DNA of 64,000 nucleotides from Lampris incognitus (GCF_029633865.1 NC_079223.1:35974739-36038738), one strand, 5' to 3'. Shown: positions 1 to 11,393, numbered from the stretch's first letter. Made by a program: numbers and translations. Notes: generated from the letters alone by a model not told the origin.

Positions 1-66
1 ACTGAGGCTCCCACCACCTCCCTCCGCAAAAATCAGAGCAGTGATGACTTGGTCAGAGATGCTCAG
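1..66 (+). CDS. tp53bp2: tp53bp2 exon (window-truncated), LRKNQSSDD segment
   Basis: Reads [22 protein letters not shown], the conserved ASPP block upstream of the Pro-rich region. It ends in phase 0 at CAG followed by GTGAGG at 67. The 5' boundary lies outside the window. Confidence 0.85.
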
Positions 67-3000
67 GTGAGGAAGATTGAACAATACACACACACATCAC
101 ATACGAACACACTTGTCGCTCTTTAATTCATCAGGCCTTGTCCTATGGAATATGGTTACATGCACCCTAACAACACTTAACTGCTACTGATTCCAAATTA
201 GTTTGTGGGCCCTAATATCAATTATGAAATGGCTGGCAAAAAATTTGTTTGGAGGTTGGTGTTAATTGGCCTGAATGGATGCATGGTGAACTTATACAAC
301 CTTTCTACATGTTTTAAGTACACCTAAAACTGTATAGTGCTCAGCTTGTTGCAATGAAGATACCACTGTGAACCTCTGGCCTTTGGGTTTTCAGTGGAAA
401 CACAAAATCAATAGTGGGCGTAGACATGGAAACCTGTTATAGTATTCTCTGGTCTGGATTATACATTTTGACCATCTAAGCCAATAAAACTGGACTTGAC
501 TGAATATCTAAGAAACTTTTAAGTGACAAGGTAAGTGGTAAGATTATCTGACTATGGTCAGTCATTTTTAATAAGTGTTACTAATAATAACTACATGCCT
601 TCTGCATCTTTGTAGCAGTGTCACTCCCATCTGTCATTAAAAAGTAACTGAACACAGGCGTGCGGGTGATGTAGCCATCTATTCCTTTGCCTACCAACAT
701 GGGGAAGGCTGGTTCGAATCTCCATGTTACCTCCGGCTTGGTCGGGCGTCCCTACAGAGACAATTGGCTGTGTCTGCGGGTGGGAAGCCGGATGTGGGAA
801 TTTGTCTGGTTGCTGCACTAGTGCCTCTTCTGGACGGTTGGGGTGCCTGTTTGGGGGGGGGGGACTGGTGGGAATGGCGTGATCCTCTCACGTACTACGT
901 CCCCCTGGTGAAACTCCTCACTGTCAGGTGAAAAGAAGCGACTGGCATCTCCACGTGTATTGGAGGAGGCATGTGGTAGTCTGCAGCCCTCCCCGGCTTG
1001 GCAGAAGGGGTGGAGCAGCAACTGGGACGGTTCGGAAGAGTGGGGTAATTGGCCAAGTACAATTGGGGAGAAAAAGGGAAAAGTTGAGGGAAAAAAAATG
1101 AAAATATCCCTACCAACCACCCCCCCTTTCTAATGTGTGCTAGTAGCACAGACCTCCTCCCCCATGTCCTCTTTCATAACAGGAGAAAGGGCAAAGCACA
1201 CCTGATACTAGGGGGTGATGTTTTTCTTTAATTCCAAACTAATTTCAATTAAACAACTAGAAGTCTTTATAAAAGTATTAACAAGTAAACTCTGACCACT
1301 GGTTAGTTGTTACTAACAAGAACTGTGCCCTGTCATCAAATTTACTATCTCTGTCTCTCTCCTCTCTTCTCTACAGACTGCTCCCAAAGCCCCAGTAAAG
1401 GTGCCCCCACCTGTGCCCACCAAACCCAAAGGCCCAGTTGGCATACCCTATGGCAAACCAGCCCTCAACACAGGCACCTTCCCTAAAGTCAAGCCCCCCA
1501 GCCAGCATCCCCAGGCAGGCCAGGGCCGTAGCACCTTAACCCCCTCTCAGAGCCAGACTCTCCCTCTGCCCTCCAAACAGGATACCCCACCTGCGGCCAC
1601 AGTGAGGCCTTTCACCCCTGAACTTCCCTCCTCTAAAGAGTCCAGTCTGAGTAAGCCCCAGACACTGGCCGCCAGCTCCATCTACTCCATGTACACCCAG
1701 CAGCCTGGCCCAGGGAAACCCTTCCAGCCTACTGTGCAGGGGGCTCTTAACAGGTCCCAGAACCGCGGCAATGGATTTGTCAGTGGTAAGAACATTCAGT
1801 TTTTGCAAAATTTTATTTTATTTTTTTCCATATTATTCCAATCTCAACTGATGGAAATGGATATGAACAGGGTTGCCTGTATTTTGTCTCCTTTGCCTTT
1901 CTGCTACTCTTAGCAGTCAATGTAAAGCCCATTCAGTATTCTACTTGACTTCCTTCTAAGAACAGCACTTTTATTAACTGTATATCTAAGAGGGTCCTGA
2001 CTCGCAGAACATGTTTCACGTAGTGAGCGAGATTTAATGTATTACACCCAGAGGTGGTGCTACGCCTATTGAATAAAACATCAAAGTATGTTTATCCATA
2101 TAACCCTAGAAGAACTGTTACACATGTATTTTTTCCTTACTTCAGGTTTAAAATTAAGCTTTCTCAGCCTCTTCGGAAGGTTTTCTTTTGAGTCAGACAG
2201 ATGGCTATTTCAAATGTCCAGGCTAATGCTGTAGAATGATCAATTGTGTTGGATGGCTGACTGTGTAGCGATGGACCCATAATGTATCTGTTTGTAGGAG
2301 CACTGACAGAAGATAAGTTTCACTCAGGAAACAAATTTAAGTTTATATGTTCCATATGACATTACCAATTATCCATCCATTCATCCCATCGGGCATCATG
2401 GTGGCTTCATGGTGAGCACTATTGCCTCAGAGTCTGAGCATCATGGATTTGATTCTAGCCCGTCTGTGTGGAGTTCACATGGGTTTCCTCCATGTACTCC
2501 CAGTTTCAGTCCAGTCCAAAGACATGAATGTTAAGGCAACTGAAGTCTCTAAATTGCTCACTGGTATGTGTGAGGGACTTTGTGTGTGGGCTCTGACGGA
2601 CTGGTGACCCATCCAGGGTGTCTCATTGCCTTCCCCCCCAGTGACTAGTAGGATAGGCTGCAGCCCCATGCAATCCTAAATTGGATTAAGTGGGTATCGA
2701 TATTGAACATGTAGCTCCTGGTGATGTTATAGCCTACTCAAAGAAACAAGAGTACTTAGGGCTAAAGTTCATATATCTTTCCAATGCATTTCCCTTGTGC
2801 TAAATCCACCTTTCTGTTCTCCTGTCTGATGTACACATTATAAACATGAACGTGTTCACACACCGCTGCGTAAATGATCAACTAAAGTGGCAAAGCCATC
2901 TGTTATATCCTCTCTTCTCATACACAATAGTAGACTACCATACATGCTGGTTGCTTGCAAAAATTGTGGAAGTGCAGCCAAGGGAATTTTCTCCAGACCT

Positions 3001-6000
3001 GATTCTATTTAGGGGATATTTTCATTATGTACTTGGTCACTGTGAAATGGATTGTGATGATATATTGTCATACATGCCAAAACAGTCGTACACATGTGTA
3101 GATTTCTATTTTAAAATGCTCTCCATATTAGTTTAATGAGTCAGTTAGGCTTAATTTGCTGTGAAAACTGTAAAAATCCTTGTGATTACTCTCAAGTGAA
3201 TCAAAAAATATCAGACAATGAAATATGGCCAAGAAAGTAGCTCACAAGTACCCTCGGATGCAGGGCCAGTGGTCACTACTGTAATTTGTTTAACGATGAT
3301 AGTTTGAGAAAACTTTTGCTGTTCAGATGGTAAAACTTATCTTTCACAAAGATGCTGATATGCTGTCTCTGTCTATGCAGTGTATGGCAAACCAGTGATC
3401 TCCAGCGGAGGTTCACAGCATCCAGAAAACCCCTACCTAGACCCTCGCTTGGCAGCCCCAGAGTCAGAGGTGGACCATAGTGGAGGCCCCAGCCCAACTG
3501 AGGGCCACCAACCAGAGACTGAACGCATTCCTAGGCCCCTTAGCCCTACCAAGCTGCTTCCTTTCATTTCCAATCCCTACCGTCACCAGAGTGATGGGGA
3601 CCTGGAGGCTTTGAGGAAAAAGCTTTACAATGCTCCACGGCCCCTCAAGAAACGCAGTTCTATCACTGAACCGGAGGGCCCCGCAGGACCCAACATTCAA
3701 AAACTCCTCTACCAGAAGACCACACTTGCTGCCATGGAAACTACCATCATCACACCTACGACACCCACCTATCCACCCAACGGTGAAGCAGAGAGCGCAG
3801 CAGAGGGGCTGGTTGGGCCAGGGGTTCCAGGCCCTCTGAGTTGCACAGAGAACAGCGAATCAGAGGGGAATCAGACTGTGGAGGGAGGACAGGTTCCTGG
3901 TCACGTCCCTGGTCCTAACATCCCACCCCCAGCTATGACTGAACAGATCAATCAACCCTCAGCAGCACCAGAGAATGAGGACATTATACCCCCTCCTCCC
4001 CCTGCCCACCCAGCCCCAAGGCCAGATGACACTCTCATTCTGCCACCACCACCTGCTGGCCGGGAGGAACCGATACCCAGCCTGCCCCCACCTCCACCTG
4101 AAGGCTTCCTGGAAGAGTTTCCCCCATATCCCCCACCCCCATACCCCAGCGGAGCAGAGCAGGAGAGCTTAGCAGAGGACACCTTTAACATGAAGGCACC
4201 AGAGGTCACCGGACAGGTCACTTTACCACCGGTAGGAACCAGTGTCTTGAAAATGCTGAATCAAAATAGCACGGCATACACTTGCTCCTTTGTGGGGGGC
4301 ATTATGTACATTCTTGTGTCAGGCTTAGTAATGCAAGTCCTGAATACATAGTATAGAGTATCATTTTGCATGTTACTGTCCAATGAGCATGAACATATGC
4401 TAAGTCATGGTTGATTTGGCAAATCGAAGCTTTGTACTGCACATGCTCACTGTTGATGACCTGCTGGTCAACAGCAGTGACCTGTTTGGCTGTTATGTAA
4501 TTAAATAATCTCCACCAAATACAGCCATTGTTTGGGGAGAAAGTGGGCCCTATTCAGCTACTAATCGGATATACCTCTCCTCCAGATTTCTTGCCTGCTT
4601 CTCCTGTCCACCATTTATTTAGCTCTTTTCTGTGTTCAAAATAAACAAGTCTAAATTTCTTTGTACCTCAGCCTGTATTGATCCTTCATAAGAGGATCAA
4701 TACTGAGAGGTGGCAGATGTTACCCTAAAAGTGTAGACCAATGAGAGATCAGTGTTCTAACCCAGTTACTTTCCCTGGTCCCCCACCTCATGTCACCTAA
4801 CTCCCACGGGTTCAATTGGAGACTCATTTAAAACCTACAGAGTGTCTGTGAATGTTCTCATTCAGCCAGGTCATGGTTATCCAAAGGAGTTGAATCAAGT
4901 GCAACTGGACTTGGTATATATCCATGAAGACGTTTCGCCTCTCATCCAAGAGGCTTCCTCAGTTCGTGCCTTTCTGACTAGACGAAGCTAGTCTGACTGG
5001 CTGGTGATGAGACCCAGAATTTATCCTCTTGGAGTCGTTGTCAGAGCTATAGATGTCCATGGCTCTTTGTGTCCCGATGTTTACCAACGCCCGTCGCTAA
5101 CAGAGCCATAGATATGAGTGGCTCTTTTGTGTACCGATGTGTGGCCGCGCCCATCGTTATCGGAGCTATTGATATGCGTGGCTCTCCTGTGCTCCGATGT
5201 CCAGCCGTGCCCGTTGCCATCGGAGCTATTGATTTGCATTTGTTTAGCAGCGACGGTCGTTGGGGGTGTTAGTTTCGACTTCATTATTCAGTGGTCATGA
5301 GAGTCGTTGGAGCCGTTAGTGACCGAATGTTGTTTTTGGAGGCTAGGCTTCTTGAGTCTCCTGGGTAGAGATGAAAGGACGGCATTGTAAGTGGGAGATA
5401 GGTGGTGTCGCAGACCTCTTCCTCTGTTGAGGGATGGTTTTTCCAGTTTCGCGTAGATGGCTTCCTTCACCCCTCTTTCAAACCATCTACAAACTGAGGA
5501 AGCCTCTTAGATGAGAGGCGAAACGTCTTCACGGATATATACCCAGTCCAGTTGCACTTGATTCAACTCCTTTGGATAAAACCTACAGAGCCCCCCCCCC
5601 CAACTAGATTGAATGTGAAGTGGCCCTAATCAGTTGCATAATCATGTTTTTAGTGAAATCAAATTGTTTCGTACTGTTTGCGCTGCTAAGATGGCTTAGT
5701 GCTGAGCTCAGAGGTTGAGAAACTTTTCCATGCTGCCCTCAGACCAGAGGAAACACCAGAACAGAGGACCAGAGGAAAGCCTGCTATGAGTGGACTCTCA
5801 TATGTGCAGGACAGAATAGACATGGGGCTGAGATGCTAAGACTTTTACTGTTCCTCAATGGATGTTGATGGCACTTTAATATCCTTAGTGTGCTAAAAAA
5901 AAAAAAATCTCAGAATTGCTAGACCGGTGGCCCTTTTCTCACCTGTGTGGTTGCATCTTTAGGGCAAGAGGACCAACTTGCGCAAGGTTGGCTCTGAGCG

Positions 6001-7583
6001 TATCGACCACAAAATGAGGGTCAAGTTCAACCCACTGGCTCTTCTCCTCGACTCGTCTCTTGAAGGAGAGTTTGACTTGGTCCAGAGGATAATCTACGAG
6101 GTAAAAATATTCTGTTTATCATTTAGTTAGTTTTCTCTCCATTTCTCTCTCTTTATCTGTCTCTCAGAGACACGTTTCCTACAAACCCCTCATATTAGTC
6201 AAATCTCTGTCTCCAAAAAAAAAAAAAAAATCTCTGAAATTTTGACAGTGTGTCATTGTTTGTTTGCATGCCCTCACCTGATCTGTTTGTGTCAGGTGGA
6301 GGATCCCAGCCAGCCCAATGATGAAGGCATCACTGCATTACACAACGCAGTCTGTGCCGGCCACACCGAGATTGTCAAGTTCCTGGTGCAGTTCGGAGTC
6401 AATGTCAACGCTGCCGACAGCGACGGTTGGTAAGTTAACCACAGAGATGGTTCAGTCACAATGTAGATCATCCTATCTGCACAGCAAGTGCTCTGTTTTT
6501 CTGTTTCCGACTAGATCGGCACATTTCCAAACTCATTCACACGGCCCCCCTTCTTCCTTCATCCTTCTTGCTCCCTCATCTTTTTCCTCTCTTTACCTGT
6601 TCAGTCTGCTGATTAATTTCTCACTTGTTTATGTTGTTTATTGTATTGCTTCATTCCTCTCTGATGTACCGCTTTATTGCTCTCTTATAAAGTTTTTGTT
6701 ATTGCTCTTTTATACTATAAAATTCTGGAAAGTTACTACTCAAATAAAACTTATTACGGTTTATTATTATTCACCTACCTTCCCCCCCCCCCCCCCCCCC
6801 AGGACACCACTTCACTGTGCTGCCTCCTGTAACAATGTCCAAGTGTGCAAGTTCCTTGTGGAGTCTGGGGCAGCAGTGTTTGCTATGACCTATAGCGACA
6901 TGCAAACAGCAGCTGATAAGTGTGAGGAGATGGAGGAGGGCTACACACAATGCTCTCAATTCCTCTATGGTCAGTGGAGTTATGGAGTTACATGTAGGCC
7001 TGTGTGTGTCTGTGTGTATGCTTTGCTTTGCTGCCTTTTTTTGTATGGTGGTGTATTCTGTGTAGACATATTTTTAAATGAAACATTCCTGTTGTATATG
7101 TAAATCCAGTGCTGAGAATCACTCGTCCTTGTTCATCCCTTCCTGTCCATTCCCAGGCGTGCAAGAGAAGATGGGCATCATGAACAGGGGCGTGGTCTAC
7201 GGCCTGTGGGACTACACCGGTGAGAACCCCGATGAGCTGTCGTTCCGTGAAGGAGACTGCATGACCATACTGCGCAGAGAAGATGAGGACGAAATCGAGT
7301 GGTGGTGGGCACGCATGGGAGACACCGAGGGGTATATCCCGCGCAACCTTCTCGGGGTGAGTCACTGCATCCAAAGGCCCTCACTGGGAGCAAAATCCTT
7401 CTTATAAATTCAGAGCATTGTATTTTAAACATATGATGTGTGAAAACAATGTCATGGTGTTGTGGAACAGTTTCTCCACGTGCTGGCTTTGACTTTTATT
7501 AACTCAAAGTGTGCTGATGTGTCTTCCTGTTGTTTTAACAGCTCTACCCAAGGATAAAGCCAAGACAGAGAAGTCTGGCTTAA
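1..7583 (+). CDS. tp53bp2: tp53bp2 (ASPP2), 3' part, eight exons
   Basis: Apoptosis-stimulating p53-binding protein 2; known members bind p53, PP1, Bcl-2 family proteins and YAP in the cytoplasm, nucleus and at cell junctions. The joined exons (1-66, 1377-1785, 3381-4231, 5963-6100, 6296-6429, 6803-6969, 7157-7356, 7542-7583) give 668 residues in one frame to a TAA at 7581; all seven introns are GT-AG. Seen in order: Pro-rich region, [14 protein letters not shown] block (exon 3), PPPPY motif (4130-4144), RVKF PP1-docking motif (6017-6028), ankyrin repeats, C-terminal SH3 with EWWWAR. The ankyrin stretch [16 protein letters not shown] and [10 protein letters not shown] fit ASPP2 better than ASPP1 (recalled sequences). 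The N-terminal part (RA-like domain, coiled coil) lies left of the window. Whether this is the a or b fish copy cannot be told. Confidence 0.95.
67..656. other. tp53bp2 intron, no feature recognised
   Basis: A short CA stretch near 90 and otherwise unique-looking AT-rich intron sequence. Confidence 0.5.
657..1099 (+). mobile_element. tRNA-headed SINE, family A, near full length
   Basis: The head resembles a tRNA: a degenerate box A at about 664-690 and a B box GGTTCGAATCTCC at 711-723. The body holds the family's shared blocks CACTGTCAGGTGAAAAGAAG, GGAGGAGGCATGTGGTAGTC and GGCCAAGTACAATTGGGGAG. The same element recurs at 13540-14195 (split), 21449-21874, 50003-50434 and 51289-51550. Ends were judged by comparing the copies. 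Confidence 0.85.
1377..1785 (+). CDS. tp53bp2: tp53bp2 exon, proline-rich region
   Basis: Acceptor CTACAG ends at 1376 after a CT-rich tract; donor GTAAGA starts at 1786. Carries [19 protein letters not shown]-like and [12 protein letters not shown] blocks typical of ASPP2. Ends in phase 1. Reading through the donor would soon meet a stop at 1911. Confidence 0.92.
2388..2700 (+). mobile_element. Old, degraded SINE (family B)
   Basis: Degenerate match to the family B element seen clearly at 57163-57520: GTGTGGAGTT, GGGTTTCCTCC, CCAAAGACATGAA and GACCCATCCAGGGTGTCTC are kept in order. Many substitutions suggest an old insertion into the tp53bp2 intron 1786-3380. The rest of that intron shows nothing recognisable. 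Confidence 0.65.
3381..4231 (+). CDS. tp53bp2: tp53bp2 large exon, SPTKLLPF block and PPPPY motif
   Basis: Acceptor TATGCAG ends at 3380; donor GTAGGA at 4232. Begins [10 protein letters not shown], then [38 protein letters not shown] and [11 protein letters not shown], all hallmark ASPP segments. The second half is acidic and Pro-rich and ends with PPPPYPSG, a WW-domain ligand (YAP in mammals), then VTGQVTLPP. The middle of the acidic part varies from mammalian ASPP2. Confidence 0.94.
4843..5576. mobile_element. Short retroelement-like insert with inverted ends and 14-bp target duplication
   Basis: Lies in the tp53bp2 intron 4232-5962. A ~85-bp segment at 4881-4965 recurs inverted at 5492-5575; both arms contain GAAGACGTTTCGCCTCTCAT or its complement. 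The whole is flanked by the direct repeat TAAAACCTACAGAG at 4829-4842 and 5577-5590, a good target duplication. No intact ORF. Variable-length duplications plus inverted terminal units fit a truncated Penelope-like element, but no catalytic domain is present, so the class is inference. Confidence 0.6.
5043..5236 (+). repeat. About three tandem units of ~60 bp
   Basis: Units start with AGAGCTATAGAT / AGAGCCATAGAT / GGAGCTATTGAT, and each contains TGGCTCT and CGATGT. They differ at about one base in five, so the array is old. It sits between the inverted ends of the 4843-5576 insert. Confidence 0.7.
5963..6100 (+). CDS. tp53bp2: tp53bp2 exon, PP1-docking RVKF and start of ankyrin fold
   Basis: Acceptor TTTAG ends at 5962, donor GTAAAA at 6101; 46 whole codons. 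Reads [20 protein letters not shown] then [18 protein letters not shown]. The RVKF motif is the family's PP1 contact; the rest begins the ankyrin domain. Confidence 0.94.
6296..6429 (+). CDS. tp53bp2: tp53bp2 exon, ankyrin repeat
   Basis: Acceptor GTGTCAG ends at 6295, donor GTAAGT at 6430. Contains the ankyrin signatures [14 protein letters not shown] and [13 protein letters not shown], nearly identical to mammalian ASPP2. Phase 0 to phase 2. Confidence 0.95.
6782..6800 (+). repeat. C(19) homopolymer at a splice acceptor
   Basis: Uninterrupted run of 19 C directly before the AG of the tp53bp2 exon at 6803. It takes the place of the usual mixed C/T tract. Confidence 0.9.
6803..6969 (+). CDS. 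tp53bp2: tp53bp2 exon, ankyrin repeat
   Basis: Contains [18 protein letters not shown] and the [20 protein letters not shown] block that leads into the SH3 domain. The acceptor AG (6801-6802) directly follows an uninterrupted run of 19 C. Donor GTCAGT at 6970. Confidence 0.95.
7157..7356 (+). CDS. tp53bp2: tp53bp2 exon, SH3 domain
   Basis: Reads [57 protein letters not shown]. This is the SH3 domain that in mammals contacts p53 together with the ankyrin repeats. Acceptor CCCAG ends at 7156, donor GTGAGT at 7357. Confidence 0.95.
7542..7583 (+). CDS. tp53bp2: tp53bp2 last coding exon
   Basis: Acceptor AACAG ends at 7541. Encodes [13 protein letters not shown] and TAA; this tail matches mammalian ASPP2 by recall. 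The final codons confirm the reading frame. Confidence 0.95.
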   Translation, partial: LYPRIKPRQRSLA

Positions 7584-8885
7584 ACCATGAAGAATGCTGT
7601 ACATTACCATCTGTCAGACGGGAAAGGACTCATGTACACACATACCGAACAAAACGCAAAGAAACAGGCTTTAACAGACTGGAATAAAATCAAATGAAGA
7701 ATCACTGAGAGACCAAACAATATGAAGGATCTTGAGCAACTATGAACTATAAAACACAACTACAGCTGGATCTATAACCACTGAACTATGTGGCCTAATT
7801 GGCACTTTTCTATATCTACAGCAAAGGAATTCTACACTTATTTTTCTAGACCACCGGGTGTATTTAACCTAACACTAATGGCGTGTTTTTTTTTCTTGAC
7901 TTGTTTTGTAATCTGATAAGCATCTGTAACAGTTCATAAAGTGACTGATATTCAAATGTACGGATGTCAATGGATCAAGCAGTGTTTTTATGTTAGGCAA
8001 TGATTTGTTTTTTCTCTCAAAACTCCTGAATAGTCGTTTGAAATATGTCTATTATTGATTATTTGCTAGTCTCATACTGTGTAGGCTTATTGATGCTTGA
8101 GAGGAATGGGTGAATGATGAAGATTATTGTTACTCTGCTTTTTAAACACTTTTCCTATGACAATCTCAATGGGCTTAGTACTTTGAATTAGTCATTTCTT
8201 ATGATGAGAAATTACAACTCAGCGTAACTGTATTGAAAGTGCATTTTCAGATGTGGCAATATCACCGTTGTAATTAATTTAAAAAAAAAGGCATTGCAAT
8301 GGTCAGATTGTTTTGTTGAAAAATGGTAATGATGCCGATGTCAGTGTTTGAGCTATTGCTATTGGTTTTGTAATCGGTGCTGCCAGTAAAAGCCAGTATG
8401 CATTTCCACGGCAGCAAATCGGTGAGGACATCGGAGATACTGTTTATAAGCATTTTGTTGAATGTTTACAGCTCTGATGTTGCAATGACAGACTTTAGAA
8501 ACAAACCATTCTTGGAAAAGTTGTGTAATACGATTATAATCTTTTAATCTCTGCCATTCCAGGAGGACACTGTACAGCAGGCAAGCCTAACTCACAAGAC
8601 CTTTTTTCCTGTTCTTTTCCCACCCAATTGTTATAGATAACATTCCACATATTAAGGGCAGATAATCTTATTCAAAGTCAAATCACGTCACTCAAGCAAT
8701 TAGAGCAACCCAGTTATGAAAGCATATTTTTTAAATACCTTGACATGACACTCAGCCCAACACCATTATCAACACAGATGTATTTATTTTTGGTACCTTT
8801 ATTTCTGTTGTCTTTGTCATAGCTATAACCCCACATGTAGTATTTGAAACATTTACAATAAAACATCTTGCTTTAAATGTGCCGT
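7584..8885 (+). other. tp53bp2: tp53bp2 3' UTR
   Basis: AT-rich non-coding sequence after the stop. An early AATAAA lies at 7683-7688. A canonical AATAAA at 8857-8862 is followed by CTTGCTTTAAATGTG and a T/G-rich stretch, so the main cleavage site is probably near 8875-8885. No repeat family was recognised inside it. Confidence 0.7.
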
Positions 8886-9169
8886 CTGTTTAGTCCCATC
8901 TGTTTGTATAACCTGCTGCAAACGTCTACCTCCCTCAGTATCTTATTGTGGAGGGCTTACAGATACCTTATTAACCAAAAAAAAACACATTAGAATGACC
9001 CACTTCCAAAACTTAATGCGAATCAAGTCGATCAGGGAGGGCAATTTTGTCCCATTTTCAGTGTGTAATAATTATTTACTTTTCTAATAAGTATTTACTC
9101 CATAGGTGTCTGATTTGTTGAGGATGCAACGCTGCTGGCACGCCTCCTTAGACCATCGATTTCCATAAA
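8886..9169. other. Intergenic, nothing recognised
   Basis: AT-rich sequence between the tp53bp2 poly(A) region and the CG-rich patch. Confidence 0.4.
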
Positions 9170-9710
9170 TATCGTCCCTTCGCGTACAGAACCACTAAAC
9201 ACGAATCATGTTGGATCCGCTGAGTTTGGGGGGGGAATACGTTATTTATCTGGAATAGATGATCCGCCACGACACAAGTGTGACGCTCATTTTCTGAACG
9301 CGGGTAACGACGCACGTAAGACGACAGTAGACTCGCAGCCTGAGGACAACCCGCAGCTGTTGTTGCTTAAACTGGGCGGAAATAGTTAAGAGAGTTTAAA
9401 ATAAGCGCCTTCCGAAACCAATCCGAAGTCTCGAGGGCGGCCCTTGCTGGTGGGGGCGGTGACGCATGGAAGTCGTGGGCTTGTAAGCGCTGTCGTACCA
9501 GCAACACGTGCGCTTTATGCTGGCTCGGTCAAGCCGCAGACGCCGAAGAAAACGCTGTCAAAGTTTGACGTTTGCAGCGAAAGAATATTCATGGGTTAAA
9601 AACAAACACGTTTTGTCATCAGGACATGATTTATCCGGACGGCAGGACTGCATATCTGCTTCGGAGGACATTACCTAACCTATAATTAGACGCCTTTAAT
9701 TTGAGTACGT
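9170..9710. promoter_or_regulatory. CpG-rich patch, candidate promoter
   Basis: CpG dinucleotides are far denser here than in the flanks. Visible elements: CCAAT in AACCAATCCGAAG (about 9418), GC boxes GGGCGG (about 9375 and 9434, and GGGGGCGGTG near 9455), TGACGCAT (about 9460), CACGTG-like ACACGTGCG (about 9504) and TACGTCAC (about 9705). Together these look like a TATA-less vertebrate promoter. No gene could be assigned on either strand. Downstream on + there is a possible small exon at 10615-10656. Confidence 0.4.
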
Positions 9711-9779
9711 CACAACCTGTACCGCATGGCGGGTCTGGTCCTGTGGCGTTGAATTTATGAAGCACTGTTCTGCCGACGA

Positions 9780-10440
9780 GAGTATAGATTATTGGCTATT
9801 GCGCACTGTTCTCTTTTCTTACGTCTTTCCCTCTCCCTCAATGATGTCTCCTCCTTTCTCTTCCCCTGTATATGTGAAAGGTGTGATGTGAGTGTCCCCT
9901 ATGTGCACGTGTAGTCTGTCCTCCACCCAGGTCTCCGGTGGTGGTCGCGACTACTTGGACACTGCATATAATTGTATTCTGTTTCAATTGACATCGTTCT
10001 CATTCCAATGTATGACTAATGTTTTTATTGTCTCTTCTGCCGTGTACGTGTGAATGGTGTGATGCGAGTCTCCCCTGTGTGCATGTAGTCTTTCCTCGTG
10101 TCAGATCTACATGGTGATGGTGGTCGCGTGGCTCGGGTGCTAGGCTTGGCATCCTCCTCCTCATATTCTGTATATATCTTATATTTCCATTACAAGTGTT
10201 ATCTTCTTTCAGTGTTGTATTCTGTAAAGTGTGTTTTATTCTGTATACACAACATCCATTGCACGTCTGTCCGTCTTGAGAGATCCCTCCTTCTGTTGCT
10301 ACCCCCGAGGTTCCTTCTCATTTTTTCTCCGTTTGTTTTTTAGGGATATTCCTTATCTGATGCGAGGGTCTAAGGACATGATGTTGTATTGCTGCAAAAC
10401 CCACTGAGGCATTTAATTTGTGGACTTGAAATTGGGCATT
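9780..10440 (+). mobile_element. L2-type LINE, 3' end fragment
   Basis: Shares its 3' tail, in order, with the two larger L2 copies (reverse strand, 15597 and 43484): ACAACATCCATTGCA, GAGAGATCCCTCCTTCTGTT, TGATGTTGTATTGCTG and CCCACTGAGGC. No coding sequence remains. The left boundary is approximate. Confidence 0.7.
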
Positions 10441-10614
10441 GGCTATATTTAACACTCCTCTTGTCCTGGGTTAAACGTTTTAAATAAAGTCGCTGTAAAT
10501 CCTTAATCGCACGTATCTTGTGGACACATTCGATAAAGCAGAATCAAATCATCTAACACACCTCGGGACATCAATTTTCAGCGTTTTAAAAAGCTTCCTG
10601 TTTGTTATCTACAG

Positions 10615-10656
10615 ATGTTTCTCTCCGGAGGAGGATGGGGGAGCGCACCATTTCCG
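10615..10656 (+). CDS. Possible small first coding exon, unidentified
   Basis: A T-rich tract and ATCTACAG are followed at once by an ATG opening 14 codons (MFLSGGGWGSAPFP) and a GTAAGG donor. It lies downstream of the CpG-rich patch, which could supply the promoter. I do not recognise the product and found no following exon on the + strand. It may be chance. Confidence 0.2.
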
Positions 10657-11393
10657 GTAAGGCGCGTCTTAGCCATGGTCCTAGCGGTAGGCTGGGGGTT
10701 TGTTTGCTGCCGTGACAGCGGCAACTAACTTGAATTTAGGAGTCTCCAGACACTGGTAGGCGGGGCGGGCATTGGTAGACGGAGATCTCCGATTGTCTGG
10801 TATTGCGAGACTAAGATGGCAGCGCTTTGGAAACGGCGATGTTGTAAATACGAAACAGCAAGTTAACATGTCGGCGTAAACAAGAGTCTTGCACATTAAG
10901 ATACAAGTTTCACATTCTGTCCATCAGATAACTTTTTGGCAATAGGCAGCAAGATTTCGCATCCCCCTCCCCCTCGTATTTTGTATATTTGACCGTATCG
11001 TCACAACTTGGCCGAAATCGTTTAAGGGCAGGGTCACATATTCTGACGGGTCGCACAATTTGGTGTAACATCAGCCACGCCTCAAATCGGTATTTAGACA
11101 CTTGGTTAAGATGTACGTCGATCAAAGTGATATCTGACCAAACCAAAACTGGAGCTGGGAAGCAAGGTGTGGTGTATCGATGACACAATCAATGAACAGT
11201 ATACCAATTCGTCGAATGATAGAAGCGATAGAACGGGCATCTGATTTAGATTAAATTACAAAAACATTGCACAAACTCTTTAAATAAGTTAACAAAGAAA
11301 CTTTTACATCCATATGGTTCAGTTATTACTTTTTATTTTGTGCTGTGAGTTTGATGGATGTTGTTTTGCTGCCTTTTTTGGGGGGGGGTCCAC

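Noticed and set aside
711..723. Possible tRNA gene from the GGTTCGAATC box
   Set aside because: The same sequence recurs as the head of a ~440-bp dispersed element and cannot fold into a full tRNA; it is a SINE head.
3952..4221. Gly-rich open frame on the - strand
   Set aside because: It is the antisense of the proline-rich tp53bp2 exon.
6318..7103. A 261-codon open frame across tp53bp2 exons
   Set aside because: It is in a different frame from the ankyrin exon at its start and crosses an intron; the spliced model explains all the conserved residues.
10910..11188. 92-codon frame on the - strand
   Set aside because: No signal peptide, domain or splice context; likely chance.
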